64,000 nucleotides of DNA, taken from Baekduia alba. GTDB lineage: Bacteria; Actinomycetota; Thermoleophilia; Solirubrobacterales; Solirubrobacteraceae. Below are positions 38,126 to 47,111 of this stretch, one piece after another. Position 1 is the first letter of the stretch, and the number at the start of each line of letters is the position of its first letter. Location of the stretch: the NCBI RefSeq assembly GCF_028416635.1, contig NZ_CP114013.1:2604001-2668000 (forward strand). Direction: 5' to 3'. A program made the position numbers and the translations under genes. A model generated the notes under the pieces. It was not told where the DNA came from. It made no database searches and worked only from the letters and a program-made list of their open reading frames with translations.

Positions 38126-39235
38126 CTACCGCGTCGAGCCGAGCGACGACCAGACGTCCATCTTGGTCCGCACCCGGCCGATGACGTCGTCGGTGAACTC
38201 GGTCGTGCCGGCCTGGCCGCCGAGGTCGTGGGTCCGGACGCCGCGCGCCGTGGACTCCAGGACCGACTCGTAGATCGCGCGCGACGCGCGCTCGGCGCCC
38301 TCGACGCCCTTCTCCGCGGCGTAGTTCAGCACCGCGCCACAGGCCAAGATCATGGCCATCGGGTTGGCGATGTCCTTGCCTTGCAGCGCCGGCGCCGTGC
38401 CATGCGGGGCCTCGGCCATCGCGACCGTCGTCTTGAAGTCCTGGTCGAACGCCAGCAGGACTGACTCGGCGCCGGCGATCGAGCCGAACATCGGCATCAC
38501 GAGATCGCTGAGGCAGTCGCCGTCGCGGTTGAGCGCGGGGATCACGAGCGGGGAGTCGGCGGCGCCGGAGATCAGCCCCGCGTAGGTCGCGTCGATCAGC
38601 ACCGGCTGGTACCAGACGTCGGGATGGCGCTCGGCGGCGAGGTCCATCTCCTCCTTGAGCATCCCCTCGTAGACCGGCGACACGGTCCACTTCGGCCCGC
38701 CGTAGACCTTGCCGTTGAGCCGCTGCGCGGTCCGGAACGCGTACTCGGCGACCGCGGTGCACGTCCCGCGCGAGATCTTCTCGGTGCGGTAGGCGATCTC
38801 GTCGGCGCCGCCCTCGGAGCCCTCGCGCCACTGCTTGGCGCCGTAGGCGTCGTCGACCGCCATCCGGACGACCGAGATCGGCAGGTACACGCCGGCGACC
38901 GGGTTGATGCCCGGGATCCGCCGGCCCGTGCGGATGATGACCTTGCCGTCGACGCCCTCGCGCACGATGCGGTTCGGCGAGCCGACGTCGTCCTTGCCCT
39001 CGGGCGTGACGGTCGCGGCCTTGATCCCGAGACCGGAGGCGCGCATCGCGGCGGCGCTGTCCTCGACGACCTGGTTGTCCGTCGCGCGCCGGTTCTCGAG
39101 CGACAGGTCGTAGCGGTCGAGCGCGATCGGCAGCCCGACGACGTCGGGGTCCAGGACGCGCAGCGCCTGCTCGAGGAGCTCCTGCCCGGTCTCGTCGCCC
39201 TCGAGGATGGTGATCGTCAGCGGTTCGGTAGCCAC
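38126..39235 (-). CDS. Isocitrate/isopropylmalate dehydrogenase-family enzyme
   Basis: A 369-residue beta-decarboxylating dehydrogenase. It has NRIVREGVDGKVIIRTGRRI for substrate binding, a DATYAGLISGA stretch where metal Asp is expected, and PHGTAPALQGKDIANPMAMI for the cofactor loop. The sequence differs clearly from LeuB in this window and lacks its LRKGMGLYANLRP loop. Isocitrate, homoisocitrate or a tartrate-like acid are possible substrates. GTG 39235 is chosen over TTG 39244 because TACTTT (39243-39248, minus strand) lies 7 bp upstream, matching the leaderless pattern here. Its 3' end faces the DUF389 remnant. Confidence 0.8.
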   Translation of the reverse strand: MATEPLTITILEGDETGQELLEQALRVLDPDVVGLPIALDRYDLSLENRRATDNQVVEDSAAAMRASGLGIKAATVTPEGKDDVGSPNRIVREGVDGKVIIRTGRRIPGINPVAGVYLPISVVRMAVDDAYGAKQWREGSEGGADEIAYRTEKISRGTCTAVAEYAFRTAQRLNGKVYGGPKWTVSPVYEGMLKEEMDLAAERHPDVWYQPVLIDATYAGLISGAADSPLVIPALNRDGDCLSDLVMPMFGSIAGAESVLLAFDQDFKTTVAMAEAPHGTAPALQGKDIANPMAMILACGAVLNYAAEKGVEGAERASRAIYESVLESTARGVRTHDLGGQAGTTEFTDDVIGRVRTKMDVWSSLGSTR

Positions 39236-39295
39236 GGGCTCCAAAGTAGCTGCTTGCGCCGACCTCCGGCGCTCGGGCTACTCTCAACGGCAGCG

Positions 39296-39634
39296 ATGTC
39301 CGAGCACTGCACCTGGTGTGGCACGGCTGTCCCGGAGGACTCGGGCTTCCGCGTGGCCGAGCCGGAGGAGCGCCGCAAGGCCGTGTTCTGCCGCCTCGAG
39401 CACGTCGTCCCGTGGGTCATCCGCGGCGCGGAGTGGGAGGCGGGCCGGATCGTCGACGACGGCGAGCCTGACGACGCCCTCGGCCGCTGCGCGCTGTGCG
39501 GCGACCCGCTCGGCGTCGAGCGCGTCCTCGTCGTGCGCCACCGCGGGCAGCACCGGATCGGCGACGCGTTCTGCCGCCTGGAGCACCTCGAGGAGTGGGC
39601 GAAGGGCGGCGGCCGCTACAAGGCCGCGTCGTAG
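39296..39634 (+). CDS. Small Cys-rich protein with a duplicated zinc-ribbon-like motif
   Basis: 112 residues containing two copies of one pattern: CTWCG...FCRLEHVVPW in the first half and CALCGDPLG...FCRLEHLEEW in the second. Each half has C-x2-C and a later Cys followed by His, suiting a treble-clef or zinc-ribbon site. No known enzyme motif; a nucleic-acid or protein-binding role is possible. TACTCT (39279-39284) lies 11 bp before the ATG. Its 3' end overlaps the convergent MFS gene by 19 bp. I do not recognise a named family. Confidence 0.7.
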   Translation: MSEHCTWCGTAVPEDSGFRVAEPEERRKAVFCRLEHVVPWVIRGAEWEAGRIVDDGEPDDALGRCALCGDPLGVERVLVVRHRGQHRIGDAFCRLEHLEEWAKGGGRYKAAS

Positions 39635-40839
39635 ACGGGCGCGCGCGTCCCGAGCGTCCGCCAGCGCGTGGCCGCCAGGAGCGCGGAGAGCGCCGCGCCG
39701 CCCGCGCTGACCAGGAACGCCGCCTGCCAGTCGACGGCCTCGACGATGACGCCCGCGCACCAGTTGCCCGCCGCCAGGCCGATGACCAGGGACGTGATCG
39801 GCCAGGTGTAGGCCTCGGTCTCGGCACCGGCCGGCGCGACGTCGCCGGCGATCTGGTTGCCGGCCGTCAGCGTCGGCGCGATGCAGATCCCGGCCACGAG
39901 CGCGAGCGGGAACATCACCGCCAGCGACGGCGCGATCGCCAGCGGCAGGTAGCCGAGCGGGAGCAGCGCGGCAAGCCGCGCGTAGCGCCGCCCGGGCGCG
40001 CCCGACCACGAGCGCGCGCCGTAGGCCAGCCCGCCGATGGCGCTGCCCAGCGACCACGTCGCCACCAGCACGCCGGCGAGCCCGCGCGCCCCGTGGTCCT
40101 CGGTGAACGCCGGCAGCGTGACCTCCATCGCGCCGAAGCAGAACCCCATCGGCAGCGTGCACAGCACGAGCGTCCGGATGCCCGGTGAGCGCAGCGCGCC
40201 GAGCGCGCCGTGGCTGTCGGCGACGTCGCTGATCTGCCAGGTGCGGACGGGCGGCTGGACGAGGAACGCAGCCAACCCCACCAACAACAGGATGGGAGAG
40301 AGCGCGAGCGCGATCGCCGGGTCCCACAGCGCCGCCAGCAGCGCGGTCAGCAGCGGGCCGGTCACGAAGATCAGCTCGATGAGGACGCCTTCGAGCGCGA
40401 GCGCGGTCCCGAGCAGGCTCGGGTCCTCGTCCTTGAGGATCCGCGGCCAGAGCGACCGCGAGATCGAGCCCAGCGGCGGGATGAACGCCCCGGCCAGCGC
40501 GGCCAGGACCACCAACAACCCGACGGGCGCGTCGGACAGGCCGAAGAGCACCAACAACACCATGCAGGCCGCGTGCAGCAGCGACAGCGGCACGACGACG
40601 CCGGTCAGGCCGCGCCGGTCGATCAGCCGTCCGATGAACGGCGCCGTCACGCCGACCGCGATCCCGAAGGCGGCGGCCACCGCGCCCGCGGCCGCGTAGG
40701 ACCCGGTGTGCTCGCGCAGGAACAGGACGATCGCCAGCCCGTTGATGCCGATGGGCAGCCGGGCCGGGATCTCGGCCGTCAGCAGCGCACGGGCGTGCGG
40801 AGCGCGCAGGACGCGCGCGTAGCGCTCGCGGGCGCCCAT
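39616..40839 (-). CDS. MFS transporter
   Basis: A 407-residue integral membrane protein with about 12 hydrophobic segments in two halves. The loop between helices 2 and 3 reads GRLIDRRGLTGVVVP, the MFS signature region, and a longer polar segment (~195-215) separates the halves. It belongs to the drug-exporter-like branch; the substrate is unknown. Start at 40839; a longer open frame upstream overlaps the HD-domain gene and lacks membrane character. The end overlaps the Cys-rich gene by 19 bp. Confidence 0.82.
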   Translation of the reverse strand: MGARERYARVLRAPHARALLTAEIPARLPIGINGLAIVLFLREHTGSYAAAGAVAAAFGIAVGVTAPFIGRLIDRRGLTGVVVPLSLLHAACMVLLVLFGLSDAPVGLLVVLAALAGAFIPPLGSISRSLWPRILKDEDPSLLGTALALEGVLIELIFVTGPLLTALLAALWDPAIALALSPILLLVGLAAFLVQPPVRTWQISDVADSHGALGALRSPGIRTLVLCTLPMGFCFGAMEVTLPAFTEDHGARGLAGVLVATWSLGSAIGGLAYGARSWSGAPGRRYARLAALLPLGYLPLAIAPSLAVMFPLALVAGICIAPTLTAGNQIAGDVAPAGAETEAYTWPITSLVIGLAAGNWCAGVIVEAVDWQAAFLVSAGGAALSALLAATRWRTLGTRAPVYDAAL

Positions 40840-40880
40840 GGGGACAGGAGGGGGACCAGACGAGGCGGGTCTCGAAGCGG

Positions 40881-41522
40881 TCAGGCCGCTGGCTCGGGCG
40901 CGGCGTCGGCCGCGGCACCGCCGGTCCCGTCGTCGTCCGCGGCGCGCCCGTGGAGCTCGAGCTCGTCGGCGCGCTCCTCCAGCGAGGCGATCACGAACCG
41001 CAGGTGCTCGTCGAAGTCGACGCCCAGCGCCGCGGCGCCCTCGCGGACCTCGTCGCGGTTGACCGCGGCCGCGAAGGCCGGCGTCTTGAGCTTCTTCTTG
41101 ACCGACTTGGGCGTCATCCCATGGATGCCCTCGGGCCGCACGTAGGCGCACGCCACGATGAACCCGGACAGCTCGTCGACGGCGTAGAGCGTCTTGGCCA
41201 TGGCGCTCTCACGCGGGACGTCGAGGAACGTGGCGTGGCCGGCGATCGCGTCGACGATCTCGGGGTCGACGTCGCGCTCCTTCAAGTACCTCAAGATGGT
41301 CCGCGGGTGGCCGTTCTCGGTGTCGTCCATGTCCGCGAACCGCTCGTAGTCGGCGTCGTGCAGGAGGCCCGCGACGGCCCAGCGCTCCTCGTCCTCGCCG
41401 TTCTTGCGGGCATAGCCGACCATGGCAGCCTCGACCGCCAGGCAGTGCCTCCGCAAGGAGGGTGACTCGACCCATTCGGACAGGAGGTCCCAGGCCTCCG
41501 CCCGCGAAAGCTGCGACGACAT
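40881..41522 (-). CDS. HD-domain phosphohydrolase
   Basis: A 213-residue protein. The HD motif is GLLHDADYERF (~53-63), preceded by RRHCLAVEAAM (~24-34) with the first His and followed by IAGHATFLD and YAVDELSGF, giving the usual H-HD-H-D metal set. The acidic, Ala-rich C-terminus is probably disordered. Family members cut phosphate esters such as nucleotides. TAGGGT (41530-41535, minus strand) lies 7 bp before the ATG, suggesting a leaderless transcript. Divergent from murA over a shared 64-bp region where TACCCT on the plus strand may serve murA. Confidence 0.82.
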   Translation of the reverse strand: MSSQLSRAEAWDLLSEWVESPSLRRHCLAVEAAMVGYARKNGEDEERWAVAGLLHDADYERFADMDDTENGHPRTILRYLKERDVDPEIVDAIAGHATFLDVPRESAMAKTLYAVDELSGFIVACAYVRPEGIHGMTPKSVKKKLKTPAFAAAVNRDEVREGAAALGVDFDEHLRFVIASLEERADELELHGRAADDDGTGGAAADAAPEPAA

Positions 41523-41586
41523 GGCTGTTACCCTAGCCCAGCGCCCGCACCCCGCTTCGGGAGGCCGAACCGGGCGCTTCGACCGC

Positions 41587-42888
41587 ATGGAGAAGTTCGT
41601 CATCGACGGGGGCGCTCCACTGTCCGGCACGGTTGTGCCTGCCGGCAACAAGAACGCCGCCCTGCCCTGCATCGCCGCGTCCGCGCTGACCTCGGACGAG
41701 GTCGTCGTGCGCAACATCCCGCGCATCCGGGACGTGCAGGCGATGCTCGACCTGCTCGAGGACCTGGGCGCCACCGTGGAGTGGCGTGCGGAGCACGAGG
41801 TCGCCATTTGCGCCGCCGGCATCACGGCGGAGTCGAGCGTCGACCCGCGCATCTCCGCGCGCATCCGCGCCTCGTTCCTGCTCGCCGGCCCGCTGCTCGC
41901 GCGCTTCGGCCGCGCGGACATGCCGCCGCCCGGCGGCGACGTCATCGGCCGCCGCCGCCTCGACCCGCACCTGGACGCGTTCAAGGCGCTGGGCGCGCGC
42001 ATCGAGCAGCACGACCACACCATCTTGAAGCTGGCGGGCAAGCTCCGCGCGGGCGAGGTCTTCATGGACGAGCCGTCCGTGATGGGCACCGAGAACGCGC
42101 TGCTGGCCGCCGCGCTGACGCCGGGCGAGACCCAGGTCTTCAACGCCGCCTCCGAGCCGCATGTCGTCGACCTCGCCCGCATGCTGGTCAAGATGGGCGC
42201 CGACATCCGCGGCATCGGCTCCAACGTCCTGCACGTCACCGGCGCCGACACGCTCGGCGGCACGACGCACGACATCGGGCCCGACCACATCGAGATCGGC
42301 TCGTTCATGGCCATGGCCGGCATGACGGGCGGGGAGATCCGGATCAAGGACACCGAGCCCGACGACCTGCGGATGATCCGCCTGGTCTTCCGGCGCATCG
42401 GGCTGGAGACCCAGCTCGACGGCGCCGACGTCGTCGTGCCCGGCGACCAGAAGCTCGTCGTCGAGCGCGACATGGGCGAGCACACGTCCAAGGTCCAGGA
42501 CGGCCCGTGGCCCGCGTTCCCGGCGGACCTGACCTCGATCGCCGTCGCGCTCGCGACCCAGTCCGAGGGCGAGGTCCTCGTCCACGAGTGGATGTTCGAG
42601 TCGCGCCTGTTCTTCTGCGACAAGCTCATCTCCATGGGGGCCAACATCTTCATCGCCGACCCCCATCGCGCGCTCGTCCACGGGCCGCGGCGCCTGCGCG
42701 CCGCGCGCGTGGAGTCCCCGGACATCCGCGCGGGCATGGCGGTCCTGCTGGCCGCGTTGACCGCGGAGGGCCGCACCGAGATCGGCAACATCCGTCAGAT
42801 CGACCGCGGCTACGAGCGGATCGACGAGCGTCTCCGTGATCTGGGGGCGAGCATCGAGCGGGTCGCTGAACAGCCGGCATTGGCGTAA
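41587..42888 (+). CDS. murA: UDP-N-acetylglucosamine 1-carboxyvinyltransferase (Asp active site)
   Basis: A 433-residue enzyme adding enolpyruvate to UDP-GlcNAc, the first step of peptidoglycan synthesis. GNKNAALP (20-27) binds UDP-GlcNAc. The loop that in E. coli reads PGGCAIG is PGGDVIG here, so the catalytic Cys is Asp118. GTENALLAAALTPGET and the late GRTEIGNIRQIDRGYE follow. Asp at this place occurs in Mycobacterium and gives intrinsic fosfomycin resistance. An in-frame ATG at 41521 exists, but 41587 fits the conserved N-terminus. Confidence 0.93.
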   Translation: MEKFVIDGGAPLSGTVVPAGNKNAALPCIAASALTSDEVVVRNIPRIRDVQAMLDLLEDLGATVEWRAEHEVAICAAGITAESSVDPRISARIRASFLLAGPLLARFGRADMPPPGGDVIGRRRLDPHLDAFKALGARIEQHDHTILKLAGKLRAGEVFMDEPSVMGTENALLAAALTPGETQVFNAASEPHVVDLARMLVKMGADIRGIGSNVLHVTGADTLGGTTHDIGPDHIEIGSFMAMAGMTGGEIRIKDTEPDDLRMIRLVFRRIGLETQLDGADVVVPGDQKLVVERDMGEHTSKVQDGPWPAFPADLTSIAVALATQSEGEVLVHEWMFESRLFFCDKLISMGANIFIADPHRALVHGPRRLRAARVESPDIRAGMAVLLAALTAEGRTEIGNIRQIDRGYERIDERLRDLGASIERVAEQPALA

Positions 42889-42974
42889 CCGTACGGTCGG
42901 TCCGCGGCGTCACCCCGCGCTGTCACGGAGATTTCGCAGGGCCTGCGCACTTTCGTGACAAACCGACACAGAGC

Positions 42975-43003
42975 CTCCGCAGACTTTCTCGTAGTCTGCG
43001 GAG
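42975..43003. promoter_or_regulatory. Perfect dyad at the his operon promoter
   Basis: CTCCGCAGACT and AGTCTGCGGAG form an 11-bp inverted repeat around TTCTCGT, ending 4 bp before the hisZ ATG. The right arm overlaps TAGTCT (42992-42997), a likely -10, so the dyad is probably an operator; a 5' RNA hairpin is the alternative. No His-rich leader peptide is present. Confidence 0.6.
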
Positions 43004-43007
43004 CCCG

Positions 43008-43946
43008 ATGATCCACCCCATTCCCAACGGGACGCGTGACGTCCTCCCCGACGAGATGCGCGAGCTGCGCGCGATCACCGAGGCGATGCGCGGGGTGTTC
43101 GAGCATCGGAGCTATGGCGAGGTCTGGACGCCCACGATCGAGTTCGAGGACGTCCTGCGGCACGGCGAGACCGGGGTCGACCCCGGCTATCGCGTCTTCG
43201 ACGACCACGGGCACGTGATGGCGCTGCGGGCCGACATGACCGTGCCGATCGCGCGCGTCGTCGCCACGCGCTACGCGACGGCCGAGCCGCCGCTGCGCTT
43301 CTCCTACTTCGCGCACGCGTACCGCGGCGTCCGCCCGCACCGCGGGCAGATGCGCGAGTTCCTGCAGGCCGGGATCGAGCTGATCGGCGCGCCCGGGCCG
43401 CACGGCACGGTCGAGGCGCTCACGGTGCTCTGCGAGGCGCTGGACGCCGTCGGCCTGGTCGGCTACCGGATCGCGCTGGGCAGCGCGTCGCTATACCCGG
43501 CGCTGCTGAACACCTTCGACGTGCGGCCCGAGGTGGGGGAGAAGTTGTTGTCCGCCTTGGGCGACCGCGACTTCGTCCGCCTCGAGCGCGAGGTCGCCGC
43601 CCACGGCGTGGACGACGCGCTCGTGCGCGTCCCGCAGCTGCGCGGCGGGCCGGAGGTGCTCGACGAGATCACCGGCGGCGAGGCCGACGGCCTGCGCGCG
43701 ATCCTGGCCGACCTGCCGGACGCCGTCCGCGAGAGGATCGTCCTGGACCTCGGGCTCGCACGCGGGCTCGGCTACTACACCGGGTCGGTCTTCGACGTCC
43801 TCGATCCCGCGCTCGGCGAGCCGCTGGGCGGCGGCGGGCGCTACGACGGCCTGCTCGCGCGCTTCGGCCGCGACCTGCCGGCGGTCGGCTTCGCGCTGCA
43901 CGTCGACCGGCTGCACCTCGCGCTCGCGGGGGAGGAGGCGGCGTGA
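43008..43946 (+). CDS. hisZ: ATP phosphoribosyltransferase regulatory subunit
   Basis: A 312-residue HisRS-like protein lacking tRNA function; it activates the short form of HisG. It begins IPNGTRDVLPDE, as HisRS/HisZ do, and has LRADMTVPIARVVATRY (motif 2 region), GLARGLGYYTGSVFD and GGGGRYDGL (motif 3). No anticodon-binding domain follows, and the length fits HisZ. Its coupling to the short HisG confirms the assignment. TAGTCT lies 10 bp upstream. It is the first gene of hisZ-G-D-B-H-A and overlaps hisG by 4 bp. Confidence 0.92.
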   Translation: MIHPIPNGTRDVLPDEMRELRAITEAMRGVFEHRSYGEVWTPTIEFEDVLRHGETGVDPGYRVFDDHGHVMALRADMTVPIARVVATRYATAEPPLRFSYFAHAYRGVRPHRGQMREFLQAGIELIGAPGPHGTVEALTVLCEALDAVGLVGYRIALGSASLYPALLNTFDVRPEVGEKLLSALGDRDFVRLEREVAAHGVDDALVRVPQLRGGPEVLDEITGGEADGLRAILADLPDAVRERIVLDLGLARGLGYYTGSVFDVLDPALGEPLGGGGRYDGLLARFGRDLPAVGFALHVDRLHLALAGEEAA

Positions 43947-44626
43947 GCGACACCACCAACAACGCGCCGGCGCTGACGATCGCCGTCCCGCGCGGAGCGC
44001 TGTTGACCGAGACGCTCGACCTCCTCGACGATGTCGGCGTCGACACCGCGGAGGTCCGCGGGAACGGCCGCAAGCTGCTGTTCGACAACGTCGGCATCAT
44101 CACCATGCGCCCGTCCGACGTGCCGACCTACGTCGAGGCCGGCGCCGCCGACGTCGGCATCACCGGCAAGGACGTGCTGACCGAGCAGGACGAGCGCCAG
44201 GTCGTCGAGCTGCTCGACCTCGGCTACGGCCCGTGCCGCATGATCTTCGCGACCGTCGTGGGCGAGCCCGATCCGGCGGCCGAGGCGCTGCGGCGGCTGG
44301 GCGTGATGCGCGTCGCGACCAAGTACTCGCGGATCGCTGCCCGCTACTTCGAGGAGACCGGCCGGCAGGCCGAGATCGTCGAGGTGAAGGGGTCGGTCGA
44401 GCTCGCGCCGCTAACGGGCCTCGTGGAGGCGATCGTCGACGTCACCGCGACGGGCAACACGCTGCGCGAGAACGGCCTGGTCATCCGCGAAGAGATCATG
44501 ACCTCGACCGCGCGGCTGATCGCCAACCCCGTGGCCCACAAGCTCAAGTCCGCCGCCATCGACGAGCTGACGCGCCGGATGCGAGCGGCCAACAAGCCGT
44601 CGGCGCCGATCGCGGGCGGCGCATGA
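43943..44626 (+). CDS. hisG: ATP phosphoribosyltransferase, short form
   Basis: A 227-residue enzyme catalysing the first step of histidine synthesis from ATP and PRPP. It has AVPRGALLTETLDLL near the start, then GAADVGITGKDVL, and the PRPP-binding region VEAIVDVTATGNTLRENGL. The C-terminal regulatory ACT-like domain of long HisG is absent, so it needs HisZ. GTG 43943 overlaps the hisZ stop (GTGA). Two start codons would be possible in the first residues; overlap favours the first. Confidence 0.94.
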   Translation: MSDTTNNAPALTIAVPRGALLTETLDLLDDVGVDTAEVRGNGRKLLFDNVGIITMRPSDVPTYVEAGAADVGITGKDVLTEQDERQVVELLDLGYGPCRMIFATVVGEPDPAAEALRRLGVMRVATKYSRIAARYFEETGRQAEIVEVKGSVELAPLTGLVEAIVDVTATGNTLRENGLVIREEIMTSTARLIANPVAHKLKSAAIDELTRRMRAANKPSAPIAGGA

Positions 44627-45861
44627 ACGTCGAGCGCTTCGAGGCCTCGGGCGCGCCGGCCGACGCCGCCGAGTCGTTGCGGGCGCTCGCGCCCGCGGGC
44701 GTGTCGGTCTCCGGCACCGTCAGCGAGATCGTCGCCTCGGTGCGCACGCGCGGCGAGCAGGCGTTGCTTGAATACGCCGAGCGCTTCGATGGTGTGACCG
44801 GTGCTCTGCGCGTCACGCGCGAGGAGTGCGACGCGGCGCTGGCCGCGCTCGATCCCGTCGTCCGCGCCGGCCTGGACGTCGCGATCGCCAACGTGCGCGA
44901 GGTCGCCGAGGCCGGGCTGGTCGGCGACAAGGCGCTGACGCTGCCGGAGGGCCAGCAGGTCACGATCCGCGAGGTGCCGGTCCGGCGCGCCGCGATCTAC
45001 ACGCCGGGCGGGCGCAACCCGTACCCGTCGACGGTCGTCATGGGCGTCGTCGCCGCGCGCGCGGCCGGGGTCGACGAGGTCGTGGTCTGCGCACCGGGCG
45101 CACACCCGGTGATCCTCGCGGCGTGCGCGCTGTGCGGTGCCGACGAGGTCTGGCGCATGGGCGGCGCGCACGCGGTCGCGGCCTTCGCCTACGGGACCGA
45201 GACCGTCGACCGGGTGGACGTGATCGCCGGCCCGGGTTCCCTCTATGTCCAGGAGGCCAAGCGCCAGGTGTCGGGCGACGTCGGCATCGACGGCTTCGCC
45301 GGGCCGTCCGACGTGCTGATCCTGGCCTCCGGCGACGCGGACGTCGATCTCGTGGTCGCCGACCTGCTGGCCCAGGCCGAGCACGGGATCGGGACGATCG
45401 TCGCCCTCGTGACCGACGACGCGGCGCTGGCGCACGAGGTCGCAGCGCGCCTGGACGAGACCGAGGACTCCGATGCGGCCGCGGCGGTCGTCGTGGTCGA
45501 CGACCTCGACACCGGGCTGGCCGTCGCCGAGGCGTTCGCGCCCGAGCACCTGCAGCTCGTCGGCTCCGGCGCAGAGCCCTTCGTCGACCGCGTCCGCTCC
45601 GCCGGCTGCGTGTTCGTAGGGCGCGAGAGCGGCACCGCGTTCGGCGACTACGTCGCGGGCTCCAACCACACGCTGCCCACCGGCGGCGCCGCGCGGTTCA
45701 CCTCCGGGCTGTCGACGCGGCAGTTCCGCCGGCGCATGAGCGTGGTGCGGATCGGGCCCGCAGCGGACGCCCTCGCGCGCGCCGGCGTGCCCATCGCGGA
45801 GGCCGAGGGCTTCACCCGGCACGCGGACTCGATGCGGGTACGGGAGAATCCCTCGGGATGA
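44623..45861 (+). CDS. hisD: Histidinol dehydrogenase
   Basis: A 412-residue zinc enzyme oxidising histidinol to histidine in two NAD-linked steps. AAIYTPGGRNPYPSTVVM, GGAHAVAAFAYGTE, IAGPGSLYVQEAK and DGFAGPSDVLIL are standard HisD motifs. EAFAPEHLQL and FGDYVAGSNHTLPTGG carry zinc and catalytic His residues. Start at 44623 overlaps the hisG stop (ATGA); the open frame upstream is a hisG shadow. Confidence 0.95.
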   Translation: MNVERFEASGAPADAAESLRALAPAGVSVSGTVSEIVASVRTRGEQALLEYAERFDGVTGALRVTREECDAALAALDPVVRAGLDVAIANVREVAEAGLVGDKALTLPEGQQVTIREVPVRRAAIYTPGGRNPYPSTVVMGVVAARAAGVDEVVVCAPGAHPVILAACALCGADEVWRMGGAHAVAAFAYGTETVDRVDVIAGPGSLYVQEAKRQVSGDVGIDGFAGPSDVLILASGDADVDLVVADLLAQAEHGIGTIVALVTDDAALAHEVAARLDETEDSDAAAAVVVVDDLDTGLAVAEAFAPEHLQLVGSGAEPFVDRVRSAGCVFVGRESGTAFGDYVAGSNHTLPTGGAARFTSGLSTRQFRRRMSVVRIGPAADALARAGVPIAEAEGFTRHADSMRVRENPSG

Positions 45862-46451
45862 CGCGCACCGCCGAGATCTCACGCAAGACGAAGGAGACCG
45901 ACGTCCGCCTGACGCTCGGCCTCGACGGCAGCGGGGCCGGGACCCGGGAGACGGGCGTCGGCTTCCTCGACCACATGCTCGACCTGCTGTCGCGCCACGG
46001 TCGGCTCGACCTGTTCGTCGACGTCAAGGGCGACCTGGAGACCGGCGCGCACCACACGGTCGAGGACACGGGCATCGTCCTCGGCCAGGCGCTCGACCAG
46101 GCGCTCGGCGATCGCAGCGGGATCCACCGCTACGGCCACGCGGTCGTGCCGATGGACGAGGCGCGCGCAGCGGTGGCGCTCGACCTGTCCGGTCGTCCGT
46201 TCCTCGCGTTCGAGGCCGACCTGCCGCCCGGCGGCACCGGCAACTTCGACCACGAACTGACCGAGGAGTTCTTCCGCGCGGTCTCGTCGGCGGCGCGCAT
46301 GACGCTCCATGTGACGGTCGAGACCGGGACCAACGCCCATCACATGATCGAGGCGGCGTTCAAGGCCTTCGCCCGCGCGCTGCGCGAGGCCGTGTCGATC
46401 GACCCGACCGAGAAGGGCGTCCCGTCGACCAAGGGGACGCTCACCTCATGA
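45858..46451 (+). CDS. hisB: Imidazoleglycerol-phosphate dehydratase
   Basis: A 197-residue monofunctional IGPD, not fused to the phosphatase found in enterobacteria. GVGFLDHMLDLLSRHGRLDL, GAHHTVEDTGIVLGQAL and TNAHHMIEAAFKAFARAL supply the manganese-binding His and Glu. ATG 45858 overlaps the hisD stop. hisH follows 15 bp downstream. Confidence 0.95.
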   Translation: MTRTAEISRKTKETDVRLTLGLDGSGAGTRETGVGFLDHMLDLLSRHGRLDLFVDVKGDLETGAHHTVEDTGIVLGQALDQALGDRSGIHRYGHAVVPMDEARAAVALDLSGRPFLAFEADLPPGGTGNFDHELTEEFFRAVSSAARMTLHVTVETGTNAHHMIEAAFKAFARALREAVSIDPTEKGVPSTKGTLTS

Positions 46452-46466
46452 GGCGGGAACGCTGCG

Positions 46467-47111
46467 ATGGGTGACGTGACGCTCGGCGTCGTCGACTACG
46501 GCATGGGCAACCGCCGCTCCATGGAGAAGTCGCTGGAGCGCGCGGGCGCGACGGTCGTCCTCACCGGCGACCACGACGCGCTGCGCGCCACCGACGGCCT
46601 CGTCGTGCCGGGCGTCGGCGCGTTCGCCCGTGCGATGGCGTTGTTGAACGAGTCGGGGCTGACCGAGCTGATTCGCGACCGCGCGGCGGCCGGCGTCCCC
46701 GTGCTCGGCTCCTGCCTGGGCATGCAGCTGCTCTTCGAGCACAGCCCCGAGTTCGGCGGAGCCGACGGCCTGGGCCTGCTGCCCGGCGAGGTCGTGCCGC
46801 TGGACGCGCGCGGCCAGAAGCTTCCGCACATCGGCTGGAACAACGTCCGCTGGTCGCGGCCCAGCGCGTTGAGCGCGGGCCTGCCCGACCCGACGCCGTT
46901 CTACCACGTGCACTCCTTCGTTCCCGCGATCGCGCTCGACAGCGAGATCGCGCTCGGCATCAGCGACTACGGCAGCGAGTTCGCGTCGGTCGTCGGCCAG
47001 GGGAACGTGTTCGGCACCCAGTTCCATCCAGAGAAGTCCTCGCGCGACGGCATCGCCCTGCTGGCGAACTTCGTGCGTGTGTGTACGTCAGTGGAGGCGA
47101 CGGCAGCTTGA
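46467..47111 (+). CDS. hisH: Imidazole glycerol phosphate synthase, glutaminase subunit
   Basis: A 214-residue class I glutamine amidotransferase supplying ammonia to HisF. VVDYGMGNRRSMEKSLE at the start is diagnostic. The nucleophile Cys is in GSCLGMQLLFE (~82-92), with His and Glu in TQFHPEKS (~184-191). Its partner HisF is not adjacent but 2.9 kb downstream. The stop overlaps the hisA start (TTGA). Confidence 0.94.
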   Translation: MGDVTLGVVDYGMGNRRSMEKSLERAGATVVLTGDHDALRATDGLVVPGVGAFARAMALLNESGLTELIRDRAAAGVPVLGSCLGMQLLFEHSPEFGGADGLGLLPGEVVPLDARGQKLPHIGWNNVRWSRPSALSAGLPDPTPFYHVHSFVPAIALDSEIALGISDYGSEFASVVGQGNVFGTQFHPEKSSRDGIALLANFVRVCTSVEATAA

